Position numbers and translations under genes: made by a program. This document shows, in pieces, positions 42,136 through 53,188 of a stretch of 64,000 nucleotides of DNA. The stretch's first letter is position 1, and each line of letters begins with the position of its first letter. The stretch covers positions 124,001-188,000 of the forward strand of contig CAWBUQ010000001.1 of NCBI GenBank assembly GCA_963791995.1, in the 5' to 3' direction. Under the pieces are notes generated by a model, which worked only from the letters and a program-made list of their open reading frames with translations, had not been told where the DNA came from and made no database searches. Origin of the DNA: Bog-473 sp963791995 (lineage in GTDB: Bacteria; Actinomycetota; Acidimicrobiia; Acidimicrobiales; RAAP-2).

Positions 42136-42216
42136 GGGTTCGGCTCCTCTCGCCCGTCGTCTCACACCAATGAGACCCGCCAGGACGGGCCGATGTGACA
42201 GACCCGCCCCGGAGGG

Positions 42217-42957
42217 TCAGCTGACGATGTCGATGGGAGTGCCCGGCGGGATCATCCAGAGCCGCGAAAGGTCGGCGTCGTGCAGCCTGATGCACCCGTG
42301 CGAAATGGCGGCACCCGTGTTGCCGATGAGCGAGTCGTCGTAGTCCGTGATGGGGCCGTGGATCCCGATGATGGCGTCGCCGGAGTCCTCCCAGTCGGTG
42401 ATGGTGTCGGAGTGGTCCGACGTTGCCAGCACGTAGGGTCCGTACGCCGCGCTCGGCGGTGGCACCTGGGCGAAGACGAAGTACTGGCCGGGCGGCGTGG
42501 GATCGTCGGGCGCGCCGATGCCCGCGGGGAAGTCGAGTGTCTCGCGTCCGTCCAGGTACACCGAGAGGTGCATGGTGCTCAGGTTGACGTCGATGGCGTA
42601 GGGAGTGTTCCCGACCGTGACGTCGCTCTGCTGCACCCATGTCGTCGAGCCGTTGGGTCGTTGCGCCAGGCGCACCTCGAACCAGCCCGGCTGTGTCGCG
42701 ATGACGGGCAGGATCGAGGGATAGCCGTACCAAGAGCCAGGCACCGTCATGTTCGACACGGCGCCCGGTGAGGGGTACCCGGGTACCGAGCCGTTCATGG
42801 TGGCGGTGAGCGTCGTACCCGGCGGCGGTGTCAACGCGGCGGGCGCCGCAGGCGCGCTGGCGGGAGCGCTCGGCGGGGCCGCCGCGGCGTGCGTGGCTTC
42901 GGGCGCGGACGCGTCGGATCCCCAGCCCGCGACCAGTACGACCACTGCTCCCACCAC
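42217..42957 (-). CDS. L,D-transpeptidase (YkuD domain), exported
   Basis: 246 residues as written. A hydrophobic start (VVGAVVVLVAGWG) is followed by an Ala/Pro-rich linker and a YkuD domain with IIGIHGPI, GAAISHGCIRLHDADL (catalytic Cys in SHGCIRL). The frame upstream of the first GTG (42957) is open and continues the helix as RGRLLLGVRAAALALVVGAVVV, but has no start codon. An ATG at 43019 would fit if one indel were present, so the true N-terminus is probably 20 residues longer. The enzyme makes 3-3 crosslinks in peptidoglycan or anchors proteins. It is divergent from the RidA gene. Confidence 0.85.
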   Translation of the reverse strand: MVGAVVVLVAGWGSDASAPEATHAAAAPPSAPASAPAAPAALTPPPGTTLTATMNGSVPGYPSPGAVSNMTVPGSWYGYPSILPVIATQPGWFEVRLAQRPNGSTTWVQQSDVTVGNTPYAIDVNLSTMHLSVYLDGRETLDFPAGIGAPDDPTPPGQYFVFAQVPPPSAAYGPYVLATSDHSDTITDWEDSGDAIIGIHGPITDYDDSLIGNTGAAISHGCIRLHDADLSRLWMIPPGTPIDIVS

Positions 42958-43067
42958 CAGAGCCAGTGCCGCGGCGCGAACTCCCAGGAGAAGACGTCCT
43001 CGACCCGTGATGGCGCCATGGTACCGGCCGGTGCCCGCTGACTTCCCGGCGGGTGAGAAGATGCGGC

Positions 43068-43451
43068 ATGGCCGACGACCAGCGGTTTTCCTCGGGCTCG
43101 CCCTTCGAGGTGACCATCGGGTTCAGCCGCGCCGTCCGGGTCGGAGACCGCGTGATCGTGTCGGGAACCGCACCGGTGCTCCCGGGGGGAGGCTGCCCCG
43201 ACGGGGCCGGGCCCCAGGCGCGGCGATGTTTCGAGATCATCGGAGCGGCACTGCGAGAAGCGGGCGCGGGACTCGAGCACGTCGTTCGTACCCGGATGTT
43301 CATCACCGATGCGGAAGACGCCGACGAGGTCGGGACGGTCCACGGCGAGCTGCTGGGGCACGTACGGCCCGCGGCGACCATGGTGGTCGTGGCGGCACTG
43401 TTGGATCCCGCCTGGAGGGTCGAGATCGAAGCCGAGGCGGTCGTGCCCTAA
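43068..43451 (+). CDS. RidA/YjgF/TdcF family enamine/imine deaminase-like protein
   Basis: A 127-residue protein from ATG 43068 (43053 is an alternative). Blocks VGDRVIVSGTAPVLPG, GPQARRCFEIIGAALREAGA and VRTRMFITD, ending RPAATMVVVAALLDPAWRVEIEAEAVV, follow the RidA fold. The catalytic Arg usual in RidA (R105 in E. coli) is represented by R in VRPAATMVVV. The family hydrolyses reactive enamine/imine intermediates. The stop overlaps the opposing stop of the esterase gene within CTAA. Confidence 0.88.
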   Translation: MADDQRFSSGSPFEVTIGFSRAVRVGDRVIVSGTAPVLPGGGCPDGAGPQARRCFEIIGAALREAGAGLEHVVRTRMFITDAEDADEVGTVHGELLGHVRPAATMVVVAALLDPAWRVEIEAEAVVP

Positions 43452-44584
43452 GTGGCGAGCCCCGCAACCGTGGCGGCGACGATGTTGGTCCCTCGCAGGT
43501 CGCCCACCACTCCGGCTTCCATGCGGTTCATCACGTAGCACACGGCGAGTTCCGCGTCCTGGTCCACGATGATGACCGATCCGCCGTAGCCGCCCCAGTA
43601 ACAGGCACGCGGGCCGAGCGGCATCTCGGGAGGGTTGCTCAGGCCGTAGCCCATGCCCATGCGTTGGGGGACGCCGAGCACCTTGTCGATGCCCTCGGCC
43701 TGGACCTCGAAGATGGGTTCGGTGCCGGCCGCGCTGAGCAGCCGGACGCCGCGCGCCTCGCCCCGGCCGGCCACGACGGACTGGACCGCCGCCACCGAGC
43801 GCGCGTTGCCCTGCCCGTTGGCGGCGGGGATCTCGGCTCGGCGCCACCACTCCTGGTGGGCCATGGCGGCATCGAGCGGCGGGTTGAGGAACGTCTTGAG
43901 CATGAGGTCCGAGACCGGCCCTTCGAATTGCTCGGGCCCGATCGGGGGCGGGGGGATCACGTTGGAGACGCGATGGTCCTCGCTGGCGGGCAGACCGATG
44001 TGGAAGTCGGCGTCGAGCGGCGCGGCCACCTCGCGGGCGAAGAAGGTGCCGATGGAGTCACCCGTGATACGCCGGACGATCTCGCCGATGAGATAGCCCT
44101 GGGTCACCGCGTGGTAGCCCGACGCAGTTCCCGGCGGCCACCATGGCGCCTGCGCCGCCAGCGCCGCGGTGCACTTGTCCCAGTCGGCGAGATCCTCGAC
44201 GACGAGCGGCTCGTCCCAGCCGCTCAGGCCGGCGGTGTGCCCCATCACGTGGCGCACCTCGACGGCCTCCTTGCCGTTGGCGGCGAACTCGGGCCAGTAG
44301 GTGGCCACCGGTGCATGGAAGTCGAGTTGCCCGCGGTCGTGCAGCATCAGCGCGACGAGGAAGGTCATGGTCTTGGTGGTCGACCAGACGTTCGTGATCG
44401 TGTCGCGCTCCCACGGGCGTGCCTTCTCAGCGTCGGCCCAGCCGCCCCAGATGTCGACGACGGGCTCACCGTGGAGGAAGACGGCGACCGATGCGCCCAG
44501 ATCAGCGCCGGTCTCGAGCTGATCGGCCAGTGTGTGGCGTACCGCGTCGAAGCGCGGTTCGCAGATTCCGTGCACCTCTGCCAT
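43448..44584 (-). CDS. Serine hydrolase, class C beta-lactamase-like / family VIII esterase
   Basis: 378 residues from ATG 44584 (a TTG at 44593 is the alternative). The catalytic SxxK is S68-T-T-K71 in NVWSTTKTMT, the Tyr motif is GYHAVTQGYLIGEIV, and the later block WGGYGGSVIIVD replaces KTG. These are features of EstB-like esterases rather than true beta-lactamases. No signal peptide is visible, consistent with a cytoplasmic esterase. Convergent with the RidA gene, stops overlapping by 2 bp. Confidence 0.88.
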   Translation of the reverse strand: MAEVHGICEPRFDAVRHTLADQLETGADLGASVAVFLHGEPVVDIWGGWADAEKARPWERDTITNVWSTTKTMTFLVALMLHDRGQLDFHAPVATYWPEFAANGKEAVEVRHVMGHTAGLSGWDEPLVVEDLADWDKCTAALAAQAPWWPPGTASGYHAVTQGYLIGEIVRRITGDSIGTFFAREVAAPLDADFHIGLPASEDHRVSNVIPPPPIGPEQFEGPVSDLMLKTFLNPPLDAAMAHQEWWRRAEIPAANGQGNARSVAAVQSVVAGRGEARGVRLLSAAGTEPIFEVQAEGIDKVLGVPQRMGMGYGLSNPPEMPLGPRACYWGGYGGSVIIVDQDAELAVCYVMNRMEAGVVGDLRGTNIVAATVAGLAT

Positions 44585-44654
44585 GGGCGGCAACCTATTG
44601 ACTCGGCGGCCGCCGCGTCCAGCGGCGCAGCGGGGCGATCGGTAACGTCAGCCC

Positions 44655-46076
44655 GTGGAGCGCACGGAAGCGGTGGTGGTCGGCGCCGGACCCAACGGGC
44701 TCGCGGCGGCGATCACCCTGGCCCGGGCCGGCCGCGCCGTCGAGGTCTTCGAGGGCGCGGCGACGGTGGGCGGCGGGACGCGGACCGAGGAGCTCACCCT
44801 GCCCGGCTTCCGCCACGATGTCTGCTCCGCCGTCCATCCCTCGCTGGTGGCGTCGCCGTTCTTCGCCGACCTCGACCTGCGGGCTCTGGGCATCACCCTG
44901 CGCCAGCCGGATGTGGCCTACGCCCACCCACTCGGCGGCGCCCGGGCGGCTGCGCTCTACCGGGAGGTCGAGGAGACAGCGTCGCACCTGGGTGGTGACG
45001 CAGCGGCCTACCGGGCCCTGATGGATCCGCTCGTGCAGTGGCTGGACCGGATCGTGCCCTACGTGCTCAGTCCGATGCGCACCGTGCCGCGGGACCCGCT
45101 TGCCCTGGCCCGCTTCGCGCTCGTCGGCACACCCTCGGCGCAGCGGGCCGCCAAGCGCTTCACGACCGATGCCGCGCGCTCCCTTGTCGCGGGCGCAGCC
45201 GCCCACTCCATGCAGCCCTTGACGGCTCCGTTGACTGCCGCCTTCGGCCTGTTGCTCGCCGCGCTGGGCCACGGTGCCGGCTGGCCCGTCGCCGAGGGCG
45301 GGAGCGCAGCGATCACCGCAGGGTTGGCCACCGAGCTGCGCCGTCTCGGTGGCGTGGTCCACACCGGGCAGTGGGTCGAGTCGCTGACGGAGTTGCCGTC
45401 GGCCCGTGCCGTGCTGCTCGACACATCACCGCGCCAGTTCGTGGCGATGGCGGGACCACGACTCTCGCGCCGGGCCGCCCGGCCGTGGGCTCACTTTCGC
45501 CCGGGTCCAGGTACCTGCAAAGTCGACTGGGCCCTCGACGGACCGGTGCCCTGGGCGGCCGAGGTCTGCAGCCGCACGGTCACGGTGCACGTGGGGGGGA
45601 CCTTCGACGAGGTGGCGCGGTCCGAAGCGGCGGTGCGCGACGGCCGCCACGCCGACCGCCCGTTCGTGCTCGTGGCCCAGCCGTCGGTCGTCGATCTGAC
45701 CCGCGCCCCTGAGGGCCGGCACACCTTGTGGGCCTACTGCCACGTGCCCAACGGGTCGGACGTTGACATGAGCGAGCGGATGGAGTTGCAGATCGAGCGT
45801 TTCGCGCCTGGGTTTCGCGACCGCGTGCTGGCCCGGTCGGTACGCACGGCCGCCGAGGCCGAGGCACACAACCCGAACCTGCTCGGCGGCGACATCAACG
45901 GCGGGGCGGCCACGCTGCGTCAGACGGTGTTCCGTCCTGTCCCGCGTTGGAATCCGTACCGGACCCCGCTCGAGGGCGTCTATCTCTGCTCGGCCTCGAC
46001 GCCTCCCGGCGGCGGGGTGCACGGCATGTGCGGCGTGTGGGCGGCGCGCACGGCCCTGGCCGACCGTTTCGCCTGA
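44655..46076 (+). CDS. NAD(P)/FAD-dependent oxidoreductase, CrtI/PYROXD2-like
   Basis: A 473-residue flavoprotein with VVVGAGPNGLAAAITLARAG (FAD-binding dinucleotide fold at 6-25) and GGGTRTEELTLPGFRHDVCSA, the pattern of phytoene desaturase-like/PYROXD2 proteins. The C-terminal block is GVYLCSASTPPGGGVHGMCGVWAA (FAD contact). GTG start at 44655; no ribosome-binding site. The substrate is unknown; carotenoid genes are absent, so a non-carotenoid role is likely. Divergent from the esterase gene. Confidence 0.85.
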   Translation: MERTEAVVVGAGPNGLAAAITLARAGRAVEVFEGAATVGGGTRTEELTLPGFRHDVCSAVHPSLVASPFFADLDLRALGITLRQPDVAYAHPLGGARAAALYREVEETASHLGGDAAAYRALMDPLVQWLDRIVPYVLSPMRTVPRDPLALARFALVGTPSAQRAAKRFTTDAARSLVAGAAAHSMQPLTAPLTAAFGLLLAALGHGAGWPVAEGGSAAITAGLATELRRLGGVVHTGQWVESLTELPSARAVLLDTSPRQFVAMAGPRLSRRAARPWAHFRPGPGTCKVDWALDGPVPWAAEVCSRTVTVHVGGTFDEVARSEAAVRDGRHADRPFVLVAQPSVVDLTRAPEGRHTLWAYCHVPNGSDVDMSERMELQIERFAPGFRDRVLARSVRTAAEAEAHNPNLLGGDINGGAATLRQTVFRPVPRWNPYRTPLEGVYLCSASTPPGGGVHGMCGVWAARTALADRFA

Positions 46077-46094
46077 GTCGTCGCCCCCGAGCCC

Positions 46095-46370
46095 TCAGGC
46101 GAGGGTCCGTACCTCGGCCGTCAGCTGCTCGAGGAGGTACCAGGCCTTGATCTCGTCCGCCACGCACGCCTGGAAGTCGCCGTGCGCGATGACATAACGG
46201 AGCCAGCAAGGGTGGATCCGCAGGGTGTGGGTTCCAGAACTCGACGTGACATCGATGTTGTCGACGTCACTCGTGATCTCGTAGCTCCACACCGCCTCGC
46301 CGTGCGAGCGGTTCACGTGCTCCATGAGTCGCATGACCCTGTTCTCGGCGTCGCGCAAACTGCCAGTCAT
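46095..46370 (-). CDS. Small hypothetical protein
   Basis: 91 residues from ATG 46370 (GGGGGATCCG upstream). The sequence MTGSLRDAENRVMRLMEHVNRSHGEAVW...SSSGTHTLRIHPCWLRYV...DEIKAWYLLEQL has balanced composition with a short beta/alpha pattern. I do not recognise a family. It is convergent with the oxidoreductase gene and lies downstream of the hybrid kinase on the same strand. Confidence 0.7.
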   Translation of the reverse strand: MTGSLRDAENRVMRLMEHVNRSHGEAVWSYEITSDVDNIDVTSSSGTHTLRIHPCWLRYVIAHGDFQACVADEIKAWYLLEQLTAEVRTLA

Positions 46371-46540
46371 CGGATCCCCCTTCGTCCCGCACCACCGGCC
46401 CCTCCTCACGGACACACTGGCGGGTCTCCACCACGCTGCGTCCCTCGGTGTCTCTATGCCGGAACGGCAGGCCCACGACAGGATGGTCCCTCGAAGGTGG
46501 GAGTTCGGCGCAGCGCAGTTGCGATCGCGGTGCCGCTGGC

Positions 46541-48994
46541 TCAGGACCGAGTCGGGGCCGCTGCGAGCGGGACGCGCCACTCGACGACAGTCCCGGCCTC
46601 CGAACCGGGGCGCATCTCGAAGCTGCCGCCGAGCGAGGCGGCCCGAGACGCCATGTTGTGCAGGCCGAAGCCACTCGAGCCGCCTGCTTCGGGCCCGACC
46701 CCGTCGTCGGACACGAGCAGAGCCAGGTCGACCCCGGCGGAAAGCTCGATCGACACCGACGAGGCTTCCGCATGGCGGATCACGTTGGAGAGCGATTCGC
46801 GCAGTACCGCGAGGAGCTGCTCGCCGACTTCGGCGTCGACCACCGTGTCGACCGGGCCCTCGAAGGAGACCCGCAGCCGGAAGCCCAGCCGGTCACCCGC
46901 GTCGGAGGCCAACTTGAGCACGCTGGCCCGCACCCCGTCGTTTGAGGCGGGATGGGTCTGCAGGTCGAAGATCGTGGTGCGGATGTCGCTGATCACGCTG
47001 TCGAGCTCGGCCACGACATCACGAAGCCGGGCTCCGGTATCGGTCGGCACAGCCGGCAACACGGAACTGATGCGCATGCCCGCACCGAAGACCCGCTGAA
47101 TGACGAGGTCGTGGAGGTCCCGCGCGATCCGATCCCGTTCGTTGGCCATTTCGAGCGCGCGGAGCTGCTGATCGGCTTGTCGGATCTTGATCAGATTGTC
47201 CACCCGCGCCCGTAGCTCGGGTTGGAAGAATGGCTTGAGCAGATAGTCGTTTGCCCCGTCCCGCAGGATGCCGATGCGGGCTTCGGTGTCGTTGCGGGCG
47301 GTGAGGATCAAGATCGGGGTGGCCTCGATGCGCGCGTCGAGCCGCACCGCACGGACTAGCTCGTCACCGGTCAGCTCGGGCATCATGAAGTCGCAGACGA
47401 TGAGATCCGGCCGGAGGGATCGGGCCAGCTCGAGGCCCTCCCTCCCGTCGAACGCGGCGCGGACCCGGTAGGTCCCCGCCAGGGCATCGCAGACGAACCG
47501 GTTCATGTCGGCGTTGTCCTCGACCACGAGCACGAGCGACGCCCCGAGCCCCGCGTCCGCCGGCTCGGAGCCGATCGGCATCCAAGCCGGCGAATCCACC
47601 TGTCCGGACCCGGGCTGGGTGTGGACCGAAGTGGAAGGTGCCGCGGTGAGCGTCGTGTCGAGAGTGGTCGTCGGGACGGGTGGCGCGGAGACCGGTCGCC
47701 CGGCCGTCTCCAACTTGCTGGCGCACACCGCGGTGCCGGGAGGCGCGACCAGAGGCAGTGTGACCACGAACAGTGCGCCACCCTCTGGTGCGTCGTCGAT
47801 TCCGATACTGCCGCCGTGCATCGTGACGAGTTCGCGGGCGATGTGCAGGCCGAGGCCGGTCCCTCCGACGTGGTGCGCCACGGCGTTGTCCAGCTGGTGG
47901 AACCGCTCGAACACCTCGTCGCGTTGGCCTACGGTGATGCCAGGTCCACTGTCGGCTACCTCGACCCGAGCGGCGCCGTCGACGGCGGGACCGTGCAGCT
48001 CCAGACGGACGATCCCCTCCGCAGGCGTGAATTTGAATGCATTGGAAAGAAGATTCAAAAGGATCTGCTGCACGCGCAGCGCGTCGAGCCCTGCGGGCAC
48101 CGCTCCCGCCGGTACGCGCACCACAAAGTCGACGGATCGGTCTGCCGCGAGCGTCTCGAAGTTGTTGGCGACGAGCCGTACCAGATGACCGAGGTCGAAC
48201 TCGCTGTACTCGAGCTCGATCCGACCCAGATCGAGCCGCGATGCGTCGAGCAGGTCGTTGACCAGACCGAGCAGGGTGCGTGCGTTGCGCAGGACGGTCT
48301 CGACGTCGCGGCGCCTGGGGTCGTCGGGACCGAGCTCATTGAGGACGCGCTTGGCCGGACCGAGGATGAGCGCCAGCGGCGTACGGAGCTCGTGGCTCAC
48401 ATTGGAGAAGAACTGTGTCTTGAGCCGGTCGAGCTCCTGGGAGCGGGCGTAGAGGTTCTTCAGCTCCTCGTTCGCTTCCTTCAAGGCGCGGCCCGAGTCG
48501 GCGACTTCTTGGGCCCGCCGAAGGATCCCGGCTTCCATGTCGTCGATGAGCGAACCCAGACCGGAGCCGACTCCGTCGAAGTTGCCCCGCTGGGAGAGGA
48601 AGTCCGTGATGTCCTCGACCTGGTGGATGATGTAAGCGACCGATCCGTCCTGGGCCAGGACCGGCGAGTTGTAGGGGCTCCAGAACCGCTCTTCGAACCC
48701 ACTCCCGTCGTGCTTGGGGATGTCGTACTTCTGGATGGACATGGCGTCGCCGATGCCGTCGCGCGCCACCCGCATCAATGACGCTCTCAGGTTGCGGACG
48801 CCCTCTGTTTCCGGATCGTCTGGATTGTCGGGGAAGACGTCGAAGACCGAACGGCCGACGATGGCCTCCCGTTCGGTATCGGTGGCACGCAGGTACGCAT
48901 CGCTGGCCGCAACGATGCAGAGGTCACGGTCCAACACGAGGTAGAGGCCTGGCGCCGCCTCGAAGAGGCTGCGGAAGTCCGGCACCTCGGTCAT
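46541..48994 (-). CDS. Hybrid sensor kinase with two kinase cores: PAS-HisKA-HATPase-REC-HisKA_3-HATPase
   Basis: 817 residues from ATG 48994. A PAS domain (5-130) is followed by a coiled linker, HisKA with H201 (NVSHELRTPLALILGP), N-box (LLNLLSNAFKFTP, 312-324), G1 ADSGPGI and G2 GGTGLGL. Next is a Ser/Thr/Pro linker, then a receiver with D535 (VCDFMMPE) and K587 (LLKPFF). The last part is a NarX/DevS-type kinase: H628 in ARDLHDLVIQ, then SDDGVG and GFGLHNMASRAASLGG. No membrane helix is seen, so sensing is cytoplasmic. Start chosen because a leader ORF stop overlaps this ATG. No cognate DNA-binding regulator is adjacent. Confidence 0.9.
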   Translation of the reverse strand: MTEVPDFRSLFEAAPGLYLVLDRDLCIVAASDAYLRATDTEREAIVGRSVFDVFPDNPDDPETEGVRNLRASLMRVARDGIGDAMSIQKYDIPKHDGSGFEERFWSPYNSPVLAQDGSVAYIIHQVEDITDFLSQRGNFDGVGSGLGSLIDDMEAGILRRAQEVADSGRALKEANEELKNLYARSQELDRLKTQFFSNVSHELRTPLALILGPAKRVLNELGPDDPRRRDVETVLRNARTLLGLVNDLLDASRLDLGRIELEYSEFDLGHLVRLVANNFETLAADRSVDFVVRVPAGAVPAGLDALRVQQILLNLLSNAFKFTPAEGIVRLELHGPAVDGAARVEVADSGPGITVGQRDEVFERFHQLDNAVAHHVGGTGLGLHIARELVTMHGGSIGIDDAPEGGALFVVTLPLVAPPGTAVCASKLETAGRPVSAPPVPTTTLDTTLTAAPSTSVHTQPGSGQVDSPAWMPIGSEPADAGLGASLVLVVEDNADMNRFVCDALAGTYRVRAAFDGREGLELARSLRPDLIVCDFMMPELTGDELVRAVRLDARIEATPILILTARNDTEARIGILRDGANDYLLKPFFQPELRARVDNLIKIRQADQQLRALEMANERDRIARDLHDLVIQRVFGAGMRISSVLPAVPTDTGARLRDVVAELDSVISDIRTTIFDLQTHPASNDGVRASVLKLASDAGDRLGFRLRVSFEGPVDTVVDAEVGEQLLAVLRESLSNVIRHAEASSVSIELSAGVDLALLVSDDGVGPEAGGSSGFGLHNMASRAASLGGSFEMRPGSEAGTVVEWRVPLAAAPTRS

Positions 48995-49044
48995 GGCCGC
49001 TCGCGCGCGCATCTCTTCGTCACACCGTGTCCGCATCCACGCAT
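48991..49044 (-). CDS. Possible 17-residue leader peptide upstream of the kinase
   Basis: ATG 49044 has a strong Shine-Dalgarno (GGAGGAA at 49051-49057, 6 bp upstream). It opens a 17-codon frame whose TGA overlaps the kinase ATG (ATGA). The peptide (MRGCGHGVTKRCARERP) is Arg/Cys-rich. It may couple or attenuate kinase translation; alternatively, one indel would fuse this start to the kinase frame. Confidence 0.4.
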   Translation of the reverse strand: MRGCGHGVTKRCARERP

Positions 49045-49129
49045 GTGAGATTCCTCCCGCATTCCGATCCGCTCTCGGTGGACGCAACGATAGCCTCCGG
49101 GACCCCTGCGGCCGATTCCGCCCACTCCA

Positions 49130-50830
<1,701 letters not shown>

Positions 50831-51012
50831 GGTGCGGCTCCGGGTAGTGGGGAGACTGGGACGAGCGGTGCGCAATGGCACCCGCGCGGTTGATGTGCGC
50901 CGGTGCGTCGCGCTGGCGTCGGCCTCTACCTCACCATGCCATGGTAGCGCCCTTCGCTGTGTCGGAGCGGCTACGGCTCTCCGCCATGGCGAGGGCCTGC
51001 CCGGCTGCAACA

Positions 51013-51582
51013 ATGGTCCCCGTGGTGGGCCTGAGCACCAAGCGCTCGCGCATCATCACGGCCGTTGTGGGTGTCCTGGTCCTGGTGTTCGTCGGCTTCA
51101 CCCTCCTCCTTTTCGTCTTCCCGGACCTGAACGCACCCGAACCGTCGGGCGCCATCGTGATGCTCGGGGGTAACGGGGCCGGCCCTTTCGACGAGGCGGT
51201 GAATCTGGCCAAGGAGGGGTGGGCGCCCACCGTCGTGTTCTCTTTGACCCCCTATCAGGACTGCGAGCCCACCATCGTCCATCTGCCGCCGTTCCACCTG
51301 CCGCCGAAGGAGCACGTGCTGTGCTTCCATGCCGATCCGCGCACCACACAGGGCGAGGCGCGAGCCATCGCGCACCTCGCTGCGCTACACCAATGGCATC
51401 GGGTGATCGTCGTGATGCCGACCACCCAGGCGTCACGGGCGCGGTTGCGCATCGGGCGCTGTTATGCGGGCCAGGTGCTCGAAGTTGGCGTGACGCCCCC
51501 GGGGTTCTGGGCCTGGGTCCGCGGCATCACCTACGAATGGGGGGCGATGTTCAAGGCGTGGGTGCTCCAACCCGGCTGCTGA
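51013..51582 (+). CDS. YdcF-like DUF218 domain membrane protein
   Basis: About 189 residues from ATG 51013 (GTG 51022 or 51025 possible). One N-terminal membrane helix (IITAVVGVLVLVFVGFTLLLFVF) is followed by a DUF218 domain: GAIVMLGGNG, TTQGEARAIAHLAALHQW, VIVVMPTTQASRARL. Family members such as ElyC/SanA/YdcF affect envelope integrity. The active domain should lie outside the membrane. No clear Shine-Dalgarno; a leaderless transcript is possible. Confidence 0.8.
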   Translation: MVPVVGLSTKRSRIITAVVGVLVLVFVGFTLLLFVFPDLNAPEPSGAIVMLGGNGAGPFDEAVNLAKEGWAPTVVFSLTPYQDCEPTIVHLPPFHLPPKEHVLCFHADPRTTQGEARAIAHLAALHQWHRVIVVMPTTQASRARLRIGRCYAGQVLEVGVTPPGFWAWVRGITYEWGAMFKAWVLQPGC

Positions 51583-51685
51583 GCAAAGCCACGGAACTGC
51601 AACCGGACGGCGACGGGACTGTGTCGCTGAGCGTTGTACTTTGCCCTCGAGGGGTGCCGGCGAGGTCCGGCACGAGGGGGGAGCA

Positions 51686-53177
51686 GTGCAGGCGAGCGTC
51701 AAGGCCGTCGAGACACGCAACGTGCCGATGGCCGACGCCGCCCCTGCTGCCGCAGATGATCGGCCCGAGGCGGCACCCCGCACGCGTCCCTCGCGGCGAA
51801 CGATCGAGCTGGTCGGACTCTCCCTCGGCATCGGCTTCATCGCTGCGGTCGCGCTCGGTCAGCACCTGTCGAACGACGAGTTCTGGTCGCTGGCCGCGGG
51901 CCAGTGGATGCTCGCCCACCACAGCATCATGGGCCTCGATCCCTTCAGCTACACGGAGGCGCATCGCCGCTGGGTGACCGACGAGTGGGGCTCCGAAGTG
52001 GCTTTGGCGTCGCTCTCCCGCGTCTTCGGTTCGCTGGCGTACGCCATCTACGCCGTCGTACTGGGAGGCTGCTGCCTCTTGGCGAGTGCGGCGTACGCCC
52101 GCACGTTCGGGGCGCGAGGTGGCCGCGTCGTGATCATCGTCTTGGCCTTGTCTGTCGGCATTGCCGGGACCGTGGTGGGGGACCGCGGCCTGGACTTCTC
52201 CTTGGTGTGGTTCCCGTTGGAGCTCCTGGTGCTGGCCAAGGGCCGCACCAATCCGCGCTGGCTCTCGCGCTCCCCGTGCTGTGCCTGGCGTGGGTCAACA
52301 CGCACGGGTCGATCCTGCTCGGACTTCTGGTGATCGGCGTTGCACTCGTCTGGTCGGTGATGCCGGAGCGGCTGATCGCACGGATCGGTGGCACCGCTCG
52401 GTCGCACCACGCCTGCCCTCTCGCGCTCGCCCTGATCGGGAGCGTGCTTGCATCGTGCATCACGCCCTACGGTCCCGGGTTGCTCGTCTACGACGCCCGC
52501 GTCAGCGACAACGGCCAAATCGGCAAGTACATCAGCGAATGGAATTCCCCGGACTTCCATTCGCTCGCCGTGCTCGTCGTCTTCCTCGTCCCCTTGGCCG
52601 TCCTGATCGCGTGCGTGTGGTTGCGGCGCCTCCCCGTCCTCGAGAGCCTCGCTGGCCGCCTTCCTCTTCGTGGAGGCGCTGCGCACACAGCGCCTCGTCG
52701 TGTATCTGATGCTGGTCACGGTCGGTCTGGCGGCTTCCCTCCCGGTCCGGCCAGCCTGGGACGCGACCGCACGTCGCTGGGCCGGCGCGGGTCTGGTCGT
52801 CCTTGGCATCGTGATCCTCGCCGTCCCGTCGGTACCCGCAGGTTCGGTGTCGCCTGCGCTGCCGGTGCAGGCCTTCGACTACCTGAGCCCGCACCCGGGC
52901 CGGATCTTCACCGAGTACACCTGGGGCGACTATTCGATCGCGCGGCACCGCTCCACCTTCGTCGACGGGCGGACCGACCTCTTCGAAGGCAGCGTCCTGA
53001 CGCAGTTCTTCGCCGTGAGCGACCTGACCACGAACCCCGATCCGATCCTCAGTGCTGCTCACGTGCGCTACGTCGTGTGGGCACCGGGCACGCCGCTGTC
53101 GGAATATCTCGTCACGCGACGCGCGCTGGTACGTCGTGGACCGCACGCACCAGGCCCTCGTCTTCGAGCGGCGCTGA
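51686..53177 (+). CDS. Polytopic membrane protein, GT-C-like/conserved hypothetical (three frameshifts)
   Basis: Assembled length about 496 residues. GTG 51686 has GGGGGAG directly upstream. Near the N-terminus are LGQHLSNDEFWSLAAGQWML and GLDPFSYTEAHRRWVTDEWGSE, a pattern of GT-C-type membrane proteins with a D-rich first periplasmic loop. Several helices follow, then a C-terminal soluble part: GRIFTEYTWGDYSIAR, FVDGRTDLFEGSVL, and DARWYVVDRTHQALVFERR. Frame changes at about 52255 (one base missing), 52650 and 53115 (one extra each) separate the blocks. A glycosyl or mannosyl transferase using polyprenyl donors is plausible but unproven. Confidence 0.65.
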
Positions 53178-53188
53178 GCACCTCGCGG

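Noticed and set aside
43448..43451. Convergent stop overlap CTAA between ridA-like and esterase genes
   Set aside because: Compact convergent stops are common in dense genomes, so this is not reported as a separate finding.
43448..44584. Calling the serine hydrolase a beta-lactamase resistance gene
   Set aside because: It lacks a signal peptide and a KTG motif and fits the family VIII esterase pattern better.
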